A DNA stretch of 64,000 nucleotides, taken from assembly GCF_007741475.1 (NCBI RefSeq), contig NZ_CP036261.1, positions 3,969,798-4,033,797 of the forward strand, given 5' to 3'. A program made the position numbers and the translations under genes. This document shows, in pieces, positions 1-7,512 of this stretch. Numbering within the stretch: the first letter of the stretch is position 1; each line of letters opens with the position of its first letter. The stretch is from Rosistilla ulvae (lineage in GTDB: Bacteria; Planctomycetota; Planctomycetia; Pirellulales; Pirellulaceae). Below the pieces are notes generated by a model. It did not search any database, was not told the origin of the DNA, and saw only the letters and a program-made list of their open reading frames with translations.

Positions 1-48
1 TTTCCAGCTGTCGCGTCCGTCTTCTGTCGCATGCTGCAGTGATGCCAT
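1..48 (-). CDS. Start of probable site-specific integrase (partial)
   Basis: An ATG at 46-48 opens a minus-strand frame that reads MASLQHATEDGRDSWK and leaves the window. An AGAGG ribosome-binding site lies about 6 bases upstream. Many planctomycete tyrosine recombinases begin with MASLQ followed by a short basic/aromatic stretch, and an excisionase-like gene sits immediately upstream, the usual xis-int order. Only 16 residues are visible, so the integrase identity is inferred from the start peptide and context. Confidence 0.4.
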   Translation of the reverse strand, partial: MASLQHATEDGRDSWK

Positions 49-127
49 TGTGATCCTCTCGTCTGATCGTGATTTGCTTTCCGCTTACAAGACTCGCCAC
101 GAGACGAGCCTTGATGTTTCCCGCCAT

Positions 128-370
128 TCACTCTTCGTTATTCGTGGAGAGTGCCGCCAGCACGGCTTCGATGTCGAACAGGACTCGCCGGGCGGCCCTG
201 ATAACGGGAATCTTCTTCTCGGCCATCAATCGTTCAACGGTGCTAGTACTGACACCGAGCTTCTGGGCAAGTTCTGCCTTGCCGAGGCAACGAGGCTGTT
301 TTACCACTCGCTCCGCGATCATGTCGGCCAACTGTTCGAGCTGACCAGGCGTGAGAGGTGAATTCGCCAT
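128..370 (-). CDS. Excisionase-like helix-turn-helix protein
   Basis: This 80-residue protein has a MerR/HTH_17-type DNA-binding core: LGKAELAQKLGVSTSTVERL (about residues 28-47) followed by the wing-like KKIPVIRAARRVLFDIEAVLAAL. Family members are recombination directionality factors or small repressors. A GGAGGG site lies about 8 bases before the ATG. It is co-directional with and directly upstream of the probable integrase, so a role in excision or control of the integrase is likely. The next upstream region (371-722) has no gene I can support. Confidence 0.7.
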   Translation of the reverse strand: MANSPLTPGQLEQLADMIAERVVKQPRCLGKAELAQKLGVSTSTVERLMAEKKIPVIRAARRVLFDIEAVLAALSTNNEE

Positions 371-639
371 CGCTCAACCCTCCATTGCTGATGAAGTGGA
401 ATGAGCATGTTGGACGCGTTGTGCCAAACAAGTCGGACGGACAAGTAGTAGGTGAAGTGCGATCTCTCTTCGAGATGGAGCCGGGGCGTATTGGCTCTCT
501 GGTTTGGCCATCTTGAAAACCCTGGAACAAGTGGTGTCTCAACCCACTCGTTGGGCCTTCCTTGCGGAACTTAAAACAATCCCCTTGTGGAATTGACCAA
601 TGACGGTCTTCAGGTTAGCATTGGCCTTCGGGGGTCGTT

Positions 640-705
640 AAGGACCCTAGGGTCCTTTGCGGTCACGCAAAGGCGAATACTATCCATGCAGTCGCGAAAC
701 GCGAC
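640..705. promoter_or_regulatory. Three consecutive inverted repeats before small gene
   Basis: Three dyads follow one another within 66 bases. The first is a perfect 18-base palindrome (AAGGACCCTAGGGTCCTT, 640-657). The second is TTTGCG-GTCA-CGCAAA (656-671). The third is GTCGCG-AAA-CGCGAC (691-705). They end 18 bases before the ATG at 723, so an operator, a leader structure or a plasmid-type origin/transfer site are all possible. The symmetry is seen directly; the function is inferred. Confidence 0.5.
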
Positions 706-722
706 AGGAATTGATAAATGCA

Positions 723-929
723 ATGAACAAGCAAATGCCCAACGACAATTCAGCCAACAAACCGCTCACGAAGCAAATGAAGGTGTTCCTCTCTCATCAG
801 GAACATGCCGTCGTCACGATGGCAGCCAACATGAAGGGCATGAACGTCGGCGACTACATGAAACAGGCCGTGATCAATCAGGCCAAGAAAGACGCCAAAG
901 AAATGAACAAGATCATCGACTCGATCTAA
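723..929 (+). CDS. Small basic protein, possibly ribbon-helix-helix
   Basis: I prefer the ATG at 723 because the open frame upstream runs through the inverted repeats. The 68-residue product (MNKQMPND...) has a short beta-like segment (KQMKVFLSHQEHAVV) followed by helices (MNVGDYMKQAVINQAKKDAKEM), the outline of ribbon-helix-helix/MobC-like proteins. It ends in a lysine-rich amphipathic helix. Partner and target are unknown. Its stop lies in an AAATTCCGGAATTT palindrome (928-941) that could act in termination. If it is a DNA-binding protein, the upstream dyads are obvious candidate sites. Confidence 0.5.
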   Translation: MNKQMPNDNSANKPLTKQMKVFLSHQEHAVVTMAANMKGMNVGDYMKQAVINQAKKDAKEMNKIIDSI

Positions 930-955
930 ATTCCGGAATTTTGAATCGAGGATCA

Positions 956-988
956 AGAGCCCACTGAAACCAAAGAGCCCACTGAAAC
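956..988. repeat. Short tandem repeat (AGAGCCCACTGAAAC x2)
   Basis: The 15-base word AGAGCCCACTGAAAC occurs at 956-970 and again at 974-988, separated by CAA. A related AAAGCCCACT occurs near 14550, again just after an ATCCGGAATT word, so this may be part of a dispersed element. I see no gene between here and the reverse transcriptase. Confidence 0.45.
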
Positions 989-1345
989 GATTGTTAACCA
1001 ATGATCGCAACTTTGCCTTTTTCTTCCCTGATGACTTGCTCAAGCCGATCCATGCGATCCACATCGGAAGCAACCGCCTCACTCGACACTCTCTCGGGAA
1101 CCGAGCTCCATTCGAGATTCTGGTTTCACAAAGAAGAGATGTTCAGAGACATAGGATGGCGGGAAGAACAATGGCCAAGTTCAGTGGAATCCTTAACTAC
1201 TCAGCTCTAACAGAAGGAGAACAACTCAAACCCCGGATGGAGAGGGTCATCTATATGGTGTCTTCATCTATCTTCGATCCGCACTGCTAATCATGCGGGT
1301 GCCGTTCGAGGGATACACGCTTGAGGAAGAGATGCTTGCATTATT

Positions 1346-1430
1346 GTTTTTTTTTCCTCGGGCTACCGCCCGAACCTCATTTTTTTTTTCAACCGGGGCT
1401 GGGCATACGTGCTCCGCCCCGGTTCTTTTC
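1346..1430 (+). ncRNA. Paired hairpins with T-tracts upstream of RT
   Basis: A nine-T run precedes hairpin TCGGGC-TACC-GCCCGA (1358-1373). Then comes a ten-T run (1380-1389) and a 9-bp hairpin, AACCGGGGC (1391-1399) with GCCCCGGTT (1416-1424), followed by CTTTTCC. The second hairpin reads as an intrinsic terminator on the plus strand. Between the small gene ending at 929 and the reverse transcriptase there is no clear gene, so 930-1430 could encode a structured RNA ending here, as in several reverse-transcriptase defence loci. The hairpins are visible; the ncRNA is inferred and could be only a terminator. Confidence 0.4.
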
Positions 1431-1603
1431 CTAAGACCAATTCACATCATCAAGGGCCCGTACACCTGTCCTACCAATCCATTTCGCCTCTTCGGCACCG
1501 TTATCTTCAACGCAACTATCTTGGCAACCGATCGGAGGACGAAAGCCCACTCGATGCGTATCACTCCGACGTCCAGGAGTGGGCTCGCATCAAGAAAGAA
1601 CGG

Positions 1604-2764
1604 ATGCACCAACATTGCTACTCTTTACTCGAGGCAGTCGCCAGCCCTCGAATGTTAGCGATCGCAATTGACAACATCGGTAGACGGCGAATCATCCGTG
1701 ATGAGTATGCCTCACTCCCAAACTGGTATCCCTGGGATTGGTTGCGTGAAATTAAAAACCAACTGCTCGACGGCAGCTTTCGACGCGGGAAGTACACAAA
1801 GTACAAAATACCCAAGCCCGGCAAGAAAGGATCCCGAACGATCGAGGTTCCACCAGACGAAACCCGTATCGTTGCTCGCAATCTATCCAACCTGTTGACG
1901 CCGATCCTCGACCCTGATTTTTATGATTTCAGCATGGGGTTCCGTCCCAAGCGGTCACCGGCCCACTGCGTGATGACTGCGAAATCAATGATTGAGCGAG
2001 GGATGCACCACATGGTCGCATGTGACATTCGTGACGCGTTCGGAACGGTTCCCAAGAATCGGATGCTGCAAATCCTGCGTTCCCGCCTTCATCAGTCACC
2101 AGTGATGGGGTTAATCGAAGAACTGCTTGACCGGAATCGCAAGCGTGGCATCCCGCAGGGGCTTTCCTTTTCGCCGATCTGCCTCAATGTCTATCTGGAT
2201 CACCTGCTGGATCGTTGGTGGTGCAAGAACTTCCCAGACACGATGCTTGTTCGTTACGCGGACGATCTCGCAGTCTTCTGCGATACCCAGGAAACTGCCA
2301 ACCAATGTTTTGATGCACTCCGAAATCGCATTGTAAAAATCGGCATGCAGATCAACGAAAGTTCGCATGAGGCGATTAACGATCTCGCATGTGGTGACCG
2401 CGTGAACTGGACCGGCTTCAACCTGCGATCGGTCAATGGAGAACTGCGAGTCAGGGTCAATGAATCCAGCTGGTGCAAGCTGGAGGCCAACTTGTTGGAA
2501 CAAAAACACAAACACGAAAAAGATGAATCACTCACCGGCTTTGAAGTCGCGTCAATCGGGATGTCATGGATGACACAGAAGGCTCTGGGCGTCAGCAAAG
2601 CTGAGGTGCCGGTTGTGGCTGAACGCGTTCGTGTATTGGCCGATCAATGCGGCATGAATATGTCTGAGTTCACTGACGAAGCCGCTCAGGCAGCTTGGAA
2701 GACGGGCCGACGCGTAGCCGAGCGTGCTCAGGTGGACGTGTCGCATTGGCTTCCTGCTGTTTGA
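1604..2764 (+). CDS. Reverse transcriptase (group II-like palm, no maturase domain)
   Basis: RT blocks are recognisable in order: fingers KYKIPKPGKKGSRTIEVPP, GFRPKRSPAHCV, VACDIRDAFGTVPKNRM carrying the first catalytic Asp, RGIPQGLSFSPICLNVYLD, and the YADD catalytic box in LVRYADDLAVF. About 130 residues follow the palm, without a clear maturase or HNH domain, which argues against an intact group II intron ORF. The frame is open upstream to a GTG at 1409 inside the terminator-like hairpin, so the N-terminus is uncertain; the ATG at 1604 is the first ATG that leaves the RT core intact. Retron, DRT-like and stand-alone group II-like RTs are all possible. The downstream genes are convergent. 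Confidence 0.8.
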   Translation: MHQHCYSLLEAVASPRMLAIAIDNIGRRRIIRDEYASLPNWYPWDWLREIKNQLLDGSFRRGKYTKYKIPKPGKKGSRTIEVPPDETRIVARNLSNLLTPILDPDFYDFSMGFRPKRSPAHCVMTAKSMIERGMHHMVACDIRDAFGTVPKNRMLQILRSRLHQSPVMGLIEELLDRNRKRGIPQGLSFSPICLNVYLDHLLDRWWCKNFPDTMLVRYADDLAVFCDTQETANQCFDALRNRIVKIGMQINESSHEAINDLACGDRVNWTGFNLRSVNGELRVRVNESSWCKLEANLLEQKHKHEKDESLTGFEVASIGMSWMTQKALGVSKAEVPVVAERVRVLADQCGMNMSEFTDEAAQAAWKTGRRVAERAQVDVSHWLPAV

Positions 2765-3415
2765 TCAATTCAATGGAACCGGATGTCGCGTCCTGTCGAA
2801 AACTGCGGTTAAGCGGTTGGTCTCAGCAGGGGGATGCGATGCGGTTGGCTCGTGAGCCTTTTCTTCGGTGGGTTCCTCGCTGACCAGTTCCGTGTGCGAC
2901 TCCATTCGCGGGGCAAGAGCACGGGGCGTGGTCAAAGCCGTGAGGGCCTTCTCAAGGCGTCGAGCAGCACGCTGTGACGCCTCAACCTGGAATTTGGGCA
3001 ACTCGATGCCCTTGCCGACGCACCTCGCCTCAATCAGACCATGGAAGCCCTGCTCAAGATTCGCGGCAACGACATGGTCAACCGTCAGTCGCTCCAGATG
3101 GCTGCCGGTGCCCTCTTCTATCAATCCTTGCCGAAGTTCTCGGGCACTCTTGAACATCACCTCTCGCTCAAACAAATCAGGACCCGAGACGGCACGAATC
3201 CATTCCGTTTGAACTTTGGCCGCAACGTGACCGTGTCGGCTGAACAGGTCTGGATTTCCCTGCATCGCTTGGCGAAGCGTGACTAACGCATCTCGGTCGC
3301 CGCCACGACACCGGCGAACCGCTTCTTCCAGAGCCACTTTTCCGGAAGCCAATTCACATGGTCCCAAGCCGTTGTCTCCCTGCTCCTGATTCTCGCATTC
3401 TGCAGACTTGATCAT
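2765..3415 (-). CDS. Conserved planctomycete hypothetical protein
   Basis: 216 residues with the pattern VRRCRGGDRDALVTLRQAM, then HVAAKVQTEWIRAVSG and LERLTVDHVVAANLEQGF, a helical architecture I recall from many planctomycete accessory genes of unknown function. The C-terminal 50 residues are proline/glutamate-rich and probably disordered. An AAGGAG site precedes the ATG. It lies 21 bases downstream of the next gene on the same strand, and the two are typically found together, so they form one transcription unit. No catalytic motif is visible. Confidence 0.65.
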   Translation of the reverse strand: MIKSAECENQEQGDNGLGPCELASGKVALEEAVRRCRGGDRDALVTLRQAMQGNPDLFSRHGHVAAKVQTEWIRAVSGPDLFEREVMFKSARELRQGLIEEGTGSHLERLTVDHVVAANLEQGFHGLIEARCVGKGIELPKFQVEASQRAARRLEKALTALTTPRALAPRMESHTELVSEEPTEEKAHEPTASHPPAETNRLTAVFDRTRHPVPLN

Positions 3416-3436
3416 CTGACCGCTCCTTCGCTTTCG

Positions 3437-3718
3437 CTATCCTCGGCTTTTGGGGTTGTGATACCCGGTGGCATAAAGGTGGGCTTCAAAGAGTAATCGT
3501 GTTGAGCTCGCGTAATCCTCCGCCATCGAGTCGAGCTCAACGATCACTTCTCGAAGCTGCGAGTCTATTTTCTTCTGACAAGCCTCCGACTCCAAACGGA
3601 GCGATTCCGTCTTCGCACGCAGTCCCTTGCCGAAGTATTGTTTATGAACCCGGCTATCCGACATGCGTTGGCAAAGATAGAAGTATCTCCGACCGTTTCG
3701 ACGCTTCTCCCACGCCAC
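3437..3718 (-). CDS. Conserved small hypothetical, partner of downstream gene
   Basis: A 93-residue protein beginning MAWEKRRNGRRYFYLCQRM, from a GTG start. This N-terminus, with a basic aromatic strand and a following KQYFGKG, is the hallmark of a small planctomycete family that precedes the 2765-3415 type. A central charged coiled-coil-like helix and a short C-terminal GYHNPKSRG follow. Function is unknown. The gene probably sets the promoter for the pair; the sequence to its right (3719-4450) has no gene I can support. Confidence 0.6.
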   Translation of the reverse strand: MAWEKRRNGRRYFYLCQRMSDSRVHKQYFGKGLRAKTESLRLESEACQKKIDSQLREVIVELDSMAEDYASSTRLLFEAHLYATGYHNPKSRG

Positions 3719-4452
3719 GTTGCATTACACTCTCTAAAAGTCCCGGTTATACAATTGATGCACGAAACATTGTATCGAAGGAACGGTATCCAGTGAACGC
3801 GAGTTTGAGTGACAGAATCAAGTTTTGTGGTTGTCGATGATTGGTGACGAAGGTCGAGTACCGGAAATGTGAATTCTACTGGAAGATTGCATTGTTGATT
3901 TCCTGCTCGTTGAAAAAAACTCTAACATAAATCGCATCAAAGGAAACGCTGTAGATATTTGACCGCAGGGATGCCAAAAACTTTGATGATTCGCAAGACA
4001 CGCCAGTCGAATTGGCAATGGATACCTTACATTTAGCTTTGCGATCTTCCCTTTAGGCTCCTGACGCTCTTTAACAATTTCTAGCCGGACCTGCGGATTC
4101 GCGTCGAGATCCAGTTTTAGCGAGCGAGTCCGTGGAAGAAATCGCCTGCAACCATGCCCCAAAAGCCTGGCAGTCGTGGCGACACTGCTTAATTAATCCT
4201 TTTCCGTAACCGCCAAATGCGGTCGCTAAGGCCTGGAAGCGGTCACCGATCCCGTCAAACCGGGCTGGTTTCCGCATTCAGGAGGTTAGCCAGGCCGATT
4301 AACGAGCCGAATATTGACAAAATGCGTCAATAAGTTTCTCCGTATGTGTGTGGTTTCGGGAAGAGATATAGGGCCAACCGCCTCAAGAGCAGCGTCGGGT
4401 TCTGATTCTGAACCACTCACCCTCCCTCCCGGCGAGGGTTGCGGTAGATCCG
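3719..4452. other. Intergenic stretch, no gene seen
   Basis: No reading frame here looks coding on either strand. It contains the promoter side of the minus-strand pair ending at 3718. It then drifts into AT-richer DNA that leads into the unusual 4.4-6.05 kb patch. Confidence 0.5.
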
Positions 4453-4785
4453 TTGCGGTGTGCAGGCGGTACCTGCATGCTGATACCTAGAAAGACATTG
4501 CAGGCTGTGGGCTTTTTGGACCCCATCTTCAGAGCTCCTGGTTGGGCCGCTGACGTCGATTACAGCCATAGGGTCCAAGGAGAGGGCCTGGAGCTCTACG
4601 TGAGCCACAGGGCCATGCTGTGGCACCACGCGGGATGTGGAGGTCTCTCGGCCACTGAGATCTACGGAGATCGCCGAAAACGGGTCGCTAGAGGCCTCCG
4701 ACAGGCCAAGGAGGACTTAGAGACCAAGTACAGCCCAAGCTGGCGTGAGGTGCTCCCTATGCCCTCTAACGCGTACGGCAGGTAA
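4453..4785 (+). pseudogene. Glycosyltransferase family 2 fragment
   Basis: The 110 residues resemble the C-terminal half of a GT2 (GT-A fold) domain: GTCMLIPRKTLQAVGFLDP, FRAPGWAADVDYSHRV, YVSHRAMLWHHAG and SATEIYGD match the acceptor-site ED/DxD-distal and HH regions. The N-terminal nucleotide-sugar half is missing, and the sequence upstream is not coding. Codon use (AGG, AGA, AGC, CTA) differs from the flanking genes. It is most likely a remnant delivered with the adjacent mobile patch. Confidence 0.5.
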
Positions 4786-4835
4786 TCCGCTATCGCAGGA
4801 TAATCGCACGGTGCGATTAATGATCACAAATGGGG

Positions 4836-4898
4836 GACCATGATAACTTGCGAATATTCGCAAGTTATCATGGTCTACTTTCCTACGGAAAGTATCCC
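4836..4898. repeat. Long palindrome plus hairpin, copy 1
   Basis: Positions 4836-4875 are a perfect 40-base palindrome centred between 4855 and 4856 (inner sequence TTGCGAATATTCGCAA). It is followed by the hairpin ACTTTCC-TAC-GGAAAGT (4877-4893) and ATCCC. An inverted copy lies at 5271-5333. A further near-palindrome, TAATCGCAC-G-GTGCGATTA, precedes it at 4801-4819. Confidence 0.85.
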
Positions 4899-4967
4899 AG
4901 CACGCGGTACACGTACACATAGGCCCTTTTTGTGTACCATACGCAGATAACCTAGGCACGACATGAA

Positions 4968-5188
4968 CCTTCGTGGGAGCCCCTTGGTGGTGTAGTCGTG
5001 TACAGCATAGGCCTTCGTGGTAGACTCTTAGTGTGGTTGTGTGCACCAAGGCCCTTCGTGGGATCCTCTTAGCTTGAAAAGAGGACAGATGAGATCAAAG
5101 GGCTACGCCCGCCTTCGTGGCATACGCTTAGTATACGAAATAAAATAGATAGATAGATGAGAGCGTTGGATTGAAATCGCCTTCGTCG
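4968..5188. repeat. Five CCTTCGTGG direct repeats between the palindromes
   Basis: The word CCTTCGTGG recurs at 4968-4976, 5012-5020, 5053-5061 and 5112-5120, with a variant CCTTCGTCG at 5180-5188. Most copies are followed by a CTTAG-like word 6-8 bases later. Spacing is 41-68 bases. The arrangement resembles iterons of a replication origin or binding sites of an element-encoded protein. The tract is AT-rich and has no coding frame. Confidence 0.6.
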
Positions 5189-5270
5189 ACAACATGAATT
5201 GGACGACTTTTTTGGCCGTTTAATTTTTTCGTTTTAAACCATCCCCCGAGACAGTTCCTGAAAACTGCCC

Positions 5271-5333
5271 GGGATACTTTCTGAAAGAAAGTAGACCATG
5301 ATAACTTGCGAATATTCGCAAGTTATCATGTAC
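5271..5333. repeat. Long palindrome plus hairpin, inverted copy 2
   Basis: Reverse complement of copy 1: GGGAT, hairpin ACTTTCT-GAA-AGAAAGT (5276-5292), then the palindrome 5297-5330, with GACC before it as in copy 1. The hairpin arms differ from copy 1 by a paired change (CC/GG there, CT/AG here), so pairing is conserved while sequence is not. The two copies bracket about 370 bases and look like ends of a small element or an origin. Confidence 0.85.
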
Positions 5334-5397
5334 CCTTCTTTTTTTGACTTTCTTGCACTTGGAGGGCCATGCCCCGTATTGCAAAAGGAAACTAACT

Positions 5398-5781
5398 ATG
5401 AACGAAACCCCGTTGAAGGGGACGATCAAACACAAGTTGACCATGCTGAAGGCTAACCCGCCAATTCAGCAGCTTACTCAGGACTGCATACTAGCTAACT
5501 GCGAGCCGGACGTTCCTGAGCCCTGGTATGCTGCTGCGAGACTCCAACTCTCGATACGTTGCCAGTATTACCGGGCCATTGAGAAAGACCCTAGCCGAGC
5601 TTTGCATTTTACCTACGCTCTCAACTGCCCGCCGAGTGGGTTCCACGTAAAACCGATGACTGACAAATGTTTTTACAACCACATTTGTCCTTGGTGTTTC
5701 TCGCGACGACTGGTGAGTATCTACGATGCCTTAATGCGGCCGGAACCTAAAATCCGGAATTTACACGACCTGCTAGTTTGA
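5398..5781 (+). CDS. Cys-rich protein, possible truncated replication initiator
   Basis: The 127-residue product starts at ATG 5398 (MNETPLKG), 68 bases after the second palindrome. It contains DKCFYNHICPWCFSRRL near residues 93-109, a C-x5-C-x2-C cluster followed by basic residues. This recalls the zinc-binding N-terminal part of rolling-circle Rep proteins, but no HUH or catalytic Tyr motif is present. It stops soon after the cluster (NLHDLLV), so it may be C-terminally truncated. A partial inverted duplicate lies at 5822-5920. The Rep assignment is a hypothesis from context. Confidence 0.4.
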   Translation: MNETPLKGTIKHKLTMLKANPPIQQLTQDCILANCEPDVPEPWYAAARLQLSIRCQYYRAIEKDPSRALHFTYALNCPPSGFHVKPMTDKCFYNHICPWCFSRRLVSIYDALMRPEPKIRNLHDLLV

Positions 5782-5814
5782 TATCGGGAGGAGGGCATGT
5801 GGATTTTCAATTGA

Positions 5815-5920
5815 CTAACGTGGGTGAGTAATTTTCTGAATTGGCGGGTTTTCCTTCGGCATGGTCAGATTGTGCTTGACCGTCCCCTTCGTTTTATCAT
5901 CCATCGGTAGTTTCCTTTTG
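5815..5920 (-). pseudogene. Inverted partial duplicate of the Cys-rich gene start
   Basis: Read on the minus strand, this segment encodes KGTVKHNLTMPKENPPIQ, matching KGTIKHKLTMLKANPPIQ of the gene at 5398. The nucleotide match includes the leader (CAAAAGGAAACTA) and the start codon, then breaks off at a TAG stop. So 5822-5920 is an inverted, diverged copy of 5382-5482. It lacks the Cys cluster. Confidence 0.7.
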
Positions 5921-6065
5921 AAGCTGTTGAGTTGGTTTTCTTCAGTCGCCTTCAAGCGGCTCGTGTTGTTCGCAGAGATCAGGTCAGTCATTGATCTTTC
6001 GAACCAAAATCGGTGAGGGCTTTTAATTGGCTGGTCGCTCACGATCTATGTGGAACTTGCTCCGC

Positions 6066-6102
6066 CGGACTCACTCGGTGGATATCAAAAACGCGTAACA
6101 CC
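6066..6102 (-). repeat. Dispersed GTGTTACGC repeat, copy A
   Basis: In minus orientation this reads GGTGTTACGC, then GATATCCACCGAGTGAGTCC. It matches a copy at 14380-14416 (also minus) and the plus copies near 25.03, 27.7-27.9, 33.0, 34.77 and 48.43 kb. The stretch 6110-6635 that follows has no gene I can support. Confidence 0.55.
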
Positions 6103-6635
6103 TAAGGCTGCATCGGACGATTGCTCGTGTGACTTCTTGGGCAGAGGCTGCGACTCCAGTCGAGCTGCCGAGTTGGAAGTGCTGCGTACCTACCGTGCCG
6201 GGTGTGTCGAGGTCTTTAAGGGGAAACAAATCCTTCCCGTACGCCCTTGCCCCACACGGCAGCCTGATCGAGCCTTGCAGTCCTTCGGGCGGTTGACAAA
6301 TTGCCGATTCTCCAGACGGCGAACTATCAGCGTGGATTTGACTTCTCGTCGCCACGACCGTTGAGTCACTTGCTCTCTTCATGATGTTCGTTCAGTCGGC
6401 TACTCGTCCCTCGCGACCTGTGCCATCGAATTTTGCTTGCAACCGGATCCCAAACTTGCCAAGCTAGACCCAAGACAGACGGGGGCACCAGCGATAAGTC
6501 CCTGCCGAACCGGCGAGAACACCCCATCTGTCACCGAAGCCCCCGAAGGTGCAACCGTCGTGAATACTTTTCTCCCGCCCTTATCTCCGGACCAACCGGG
6601 CATAATTACATCGTTAGTTCTAAAGATAATCGACC

Positions 6636-7199
6636 ATGCGTGAATACTTCTATCAGACGTTTCCGTCGCAACTCGCAAGACTTGAGTTTCTTCGCCCAAA
6701 CAACACTGTGCGTGAAAACATCATGCGAGACTCCGCCGTGGTCTTCTTTGGGGGCCCAAATTGGGACTCTGTTCGAGCCGATTTGGCTCCAATTCCAGAT
6801 GATGATCGCTCGAAGTTCATTTTGTCACTCTTTATGATCGTGATAACCGATCAGGCACTGCATACATACAATCGTGATTCATATGACGCCTGGCGAGCCC
6901 AAACGAATTACCCGAAGTTTGGGTCGTCCGGCTTTGGCCCGCACAATGAGAATCCGTTCAAGATTCTGTGGGCTCCAGAGCGTGAGCAAATAGTCGATGT
7001 CGATCAAGTTCTGGCGATTGTCCCACAGTTTGTAAGGTTCTTAATTGACGAAACACAGAGTTTTTTCGGCCAACACATTCCAGACGTAGACGTAGTGGCA
7101 TATTTCGATGCAATCCGCCGTGATACAGGATATGCATTCAATCAGGGAATGGTCGTTCCAGCAGTGAAGGAGCAATTGGAGGCCCTTACAATGCCGTGA
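6636..7199 (+). CDS. Hypothetical protein, cassette-like
   Basis: 187 residues (MREYFYQTFPSQL...) with no motif I recognise. It is acidic and largely helical, with a hydrophobic segment SKFILSLFMIVITDQAL near residues 68-84 that is more likely a buried helix than a membrane anchor. It stands alone between repeat-rich non-coding DNA and a decayed peptidase fragment, as accessory cassette genes do. No clear ribosome-binding site is visible before the ATG (ATAATCGACC). Confidence 0.5.
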   Translation: MREYFYQTFPSQLARLEFLRPNNTVRENIMRDSAVVFFGGPNWDSVRADLAPIPDDDRSKFILSLFMIVITDQALHTYNRDSYDAWRAQTNYPKFGSSGFGPHNENPFKILWAPEREQIVDVDQVLAIVPQFVRFLIDETQSFFGQHIPDVDVVAYFDAIRRDTGYAFNQGMVVPAVKEQLEALTMP

Positions 7200-7296
7200 C
7201 CCGGAGCACTCATTCACGCGGCAACTAATATCAACGTCTTCCGTTCGTGCCCGATTACGGCAGACGTCATGCGTCACTCCGAGAGTTCGCACCTAG

Positions 7297-7512
7297 TTTA
7301 CTCAAACATCTGACCTTAACCGGAAACCAGAAAGGTGTGATGCCCTTCACGAGGCAGGTCACGCCGTCGTTGGCATTGCAAAAGGCTTACGGTTGAAGCA
7401 CGTAACCGCTTCAGATTTGGTCAGCCTTCCGCCACACTGCGAATGGGAAACCAGCCAGCGAGAGATGCTCATTCCGCAGTTGCATGACGCGGATCTAAAC
7501 GCCAAACTGTAA
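7297..7512 (+). pseudogene. HEAGH metallopeptidase-like fragment
   Basis: The frame following a TAG at 7294-7296 reads DLNRKPERCDALHEAGHAVV, with the HEAGH zinc-binding motif of M41/FtsH-like peptidase domains, then GIAKGLRLKHVTASD. It ends at TAA 7510-7512. No start codon precedes it and no further domain follows. Open codons in another frame (LTESVLIEVGTENRLADLE, ending near 7641) may be a shifted remainder. This is a broken remnant or a degraded small peptidase-like gene. Confidence 0.55.

Noticed and set aside
1409-1603. RT start at GTG 1409
   Set aside because: It would start inside a terminator-like hairpin. The upstream part has no recognised RT motif, though it cannot be fully excluded.
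4918-5190. CRISPR-like array from the CCTTCGTGG repeats
   Set aside because: Repeats are only nine bases, spacing varies from 41 to 68 bases, and there are no cas genes in the window.
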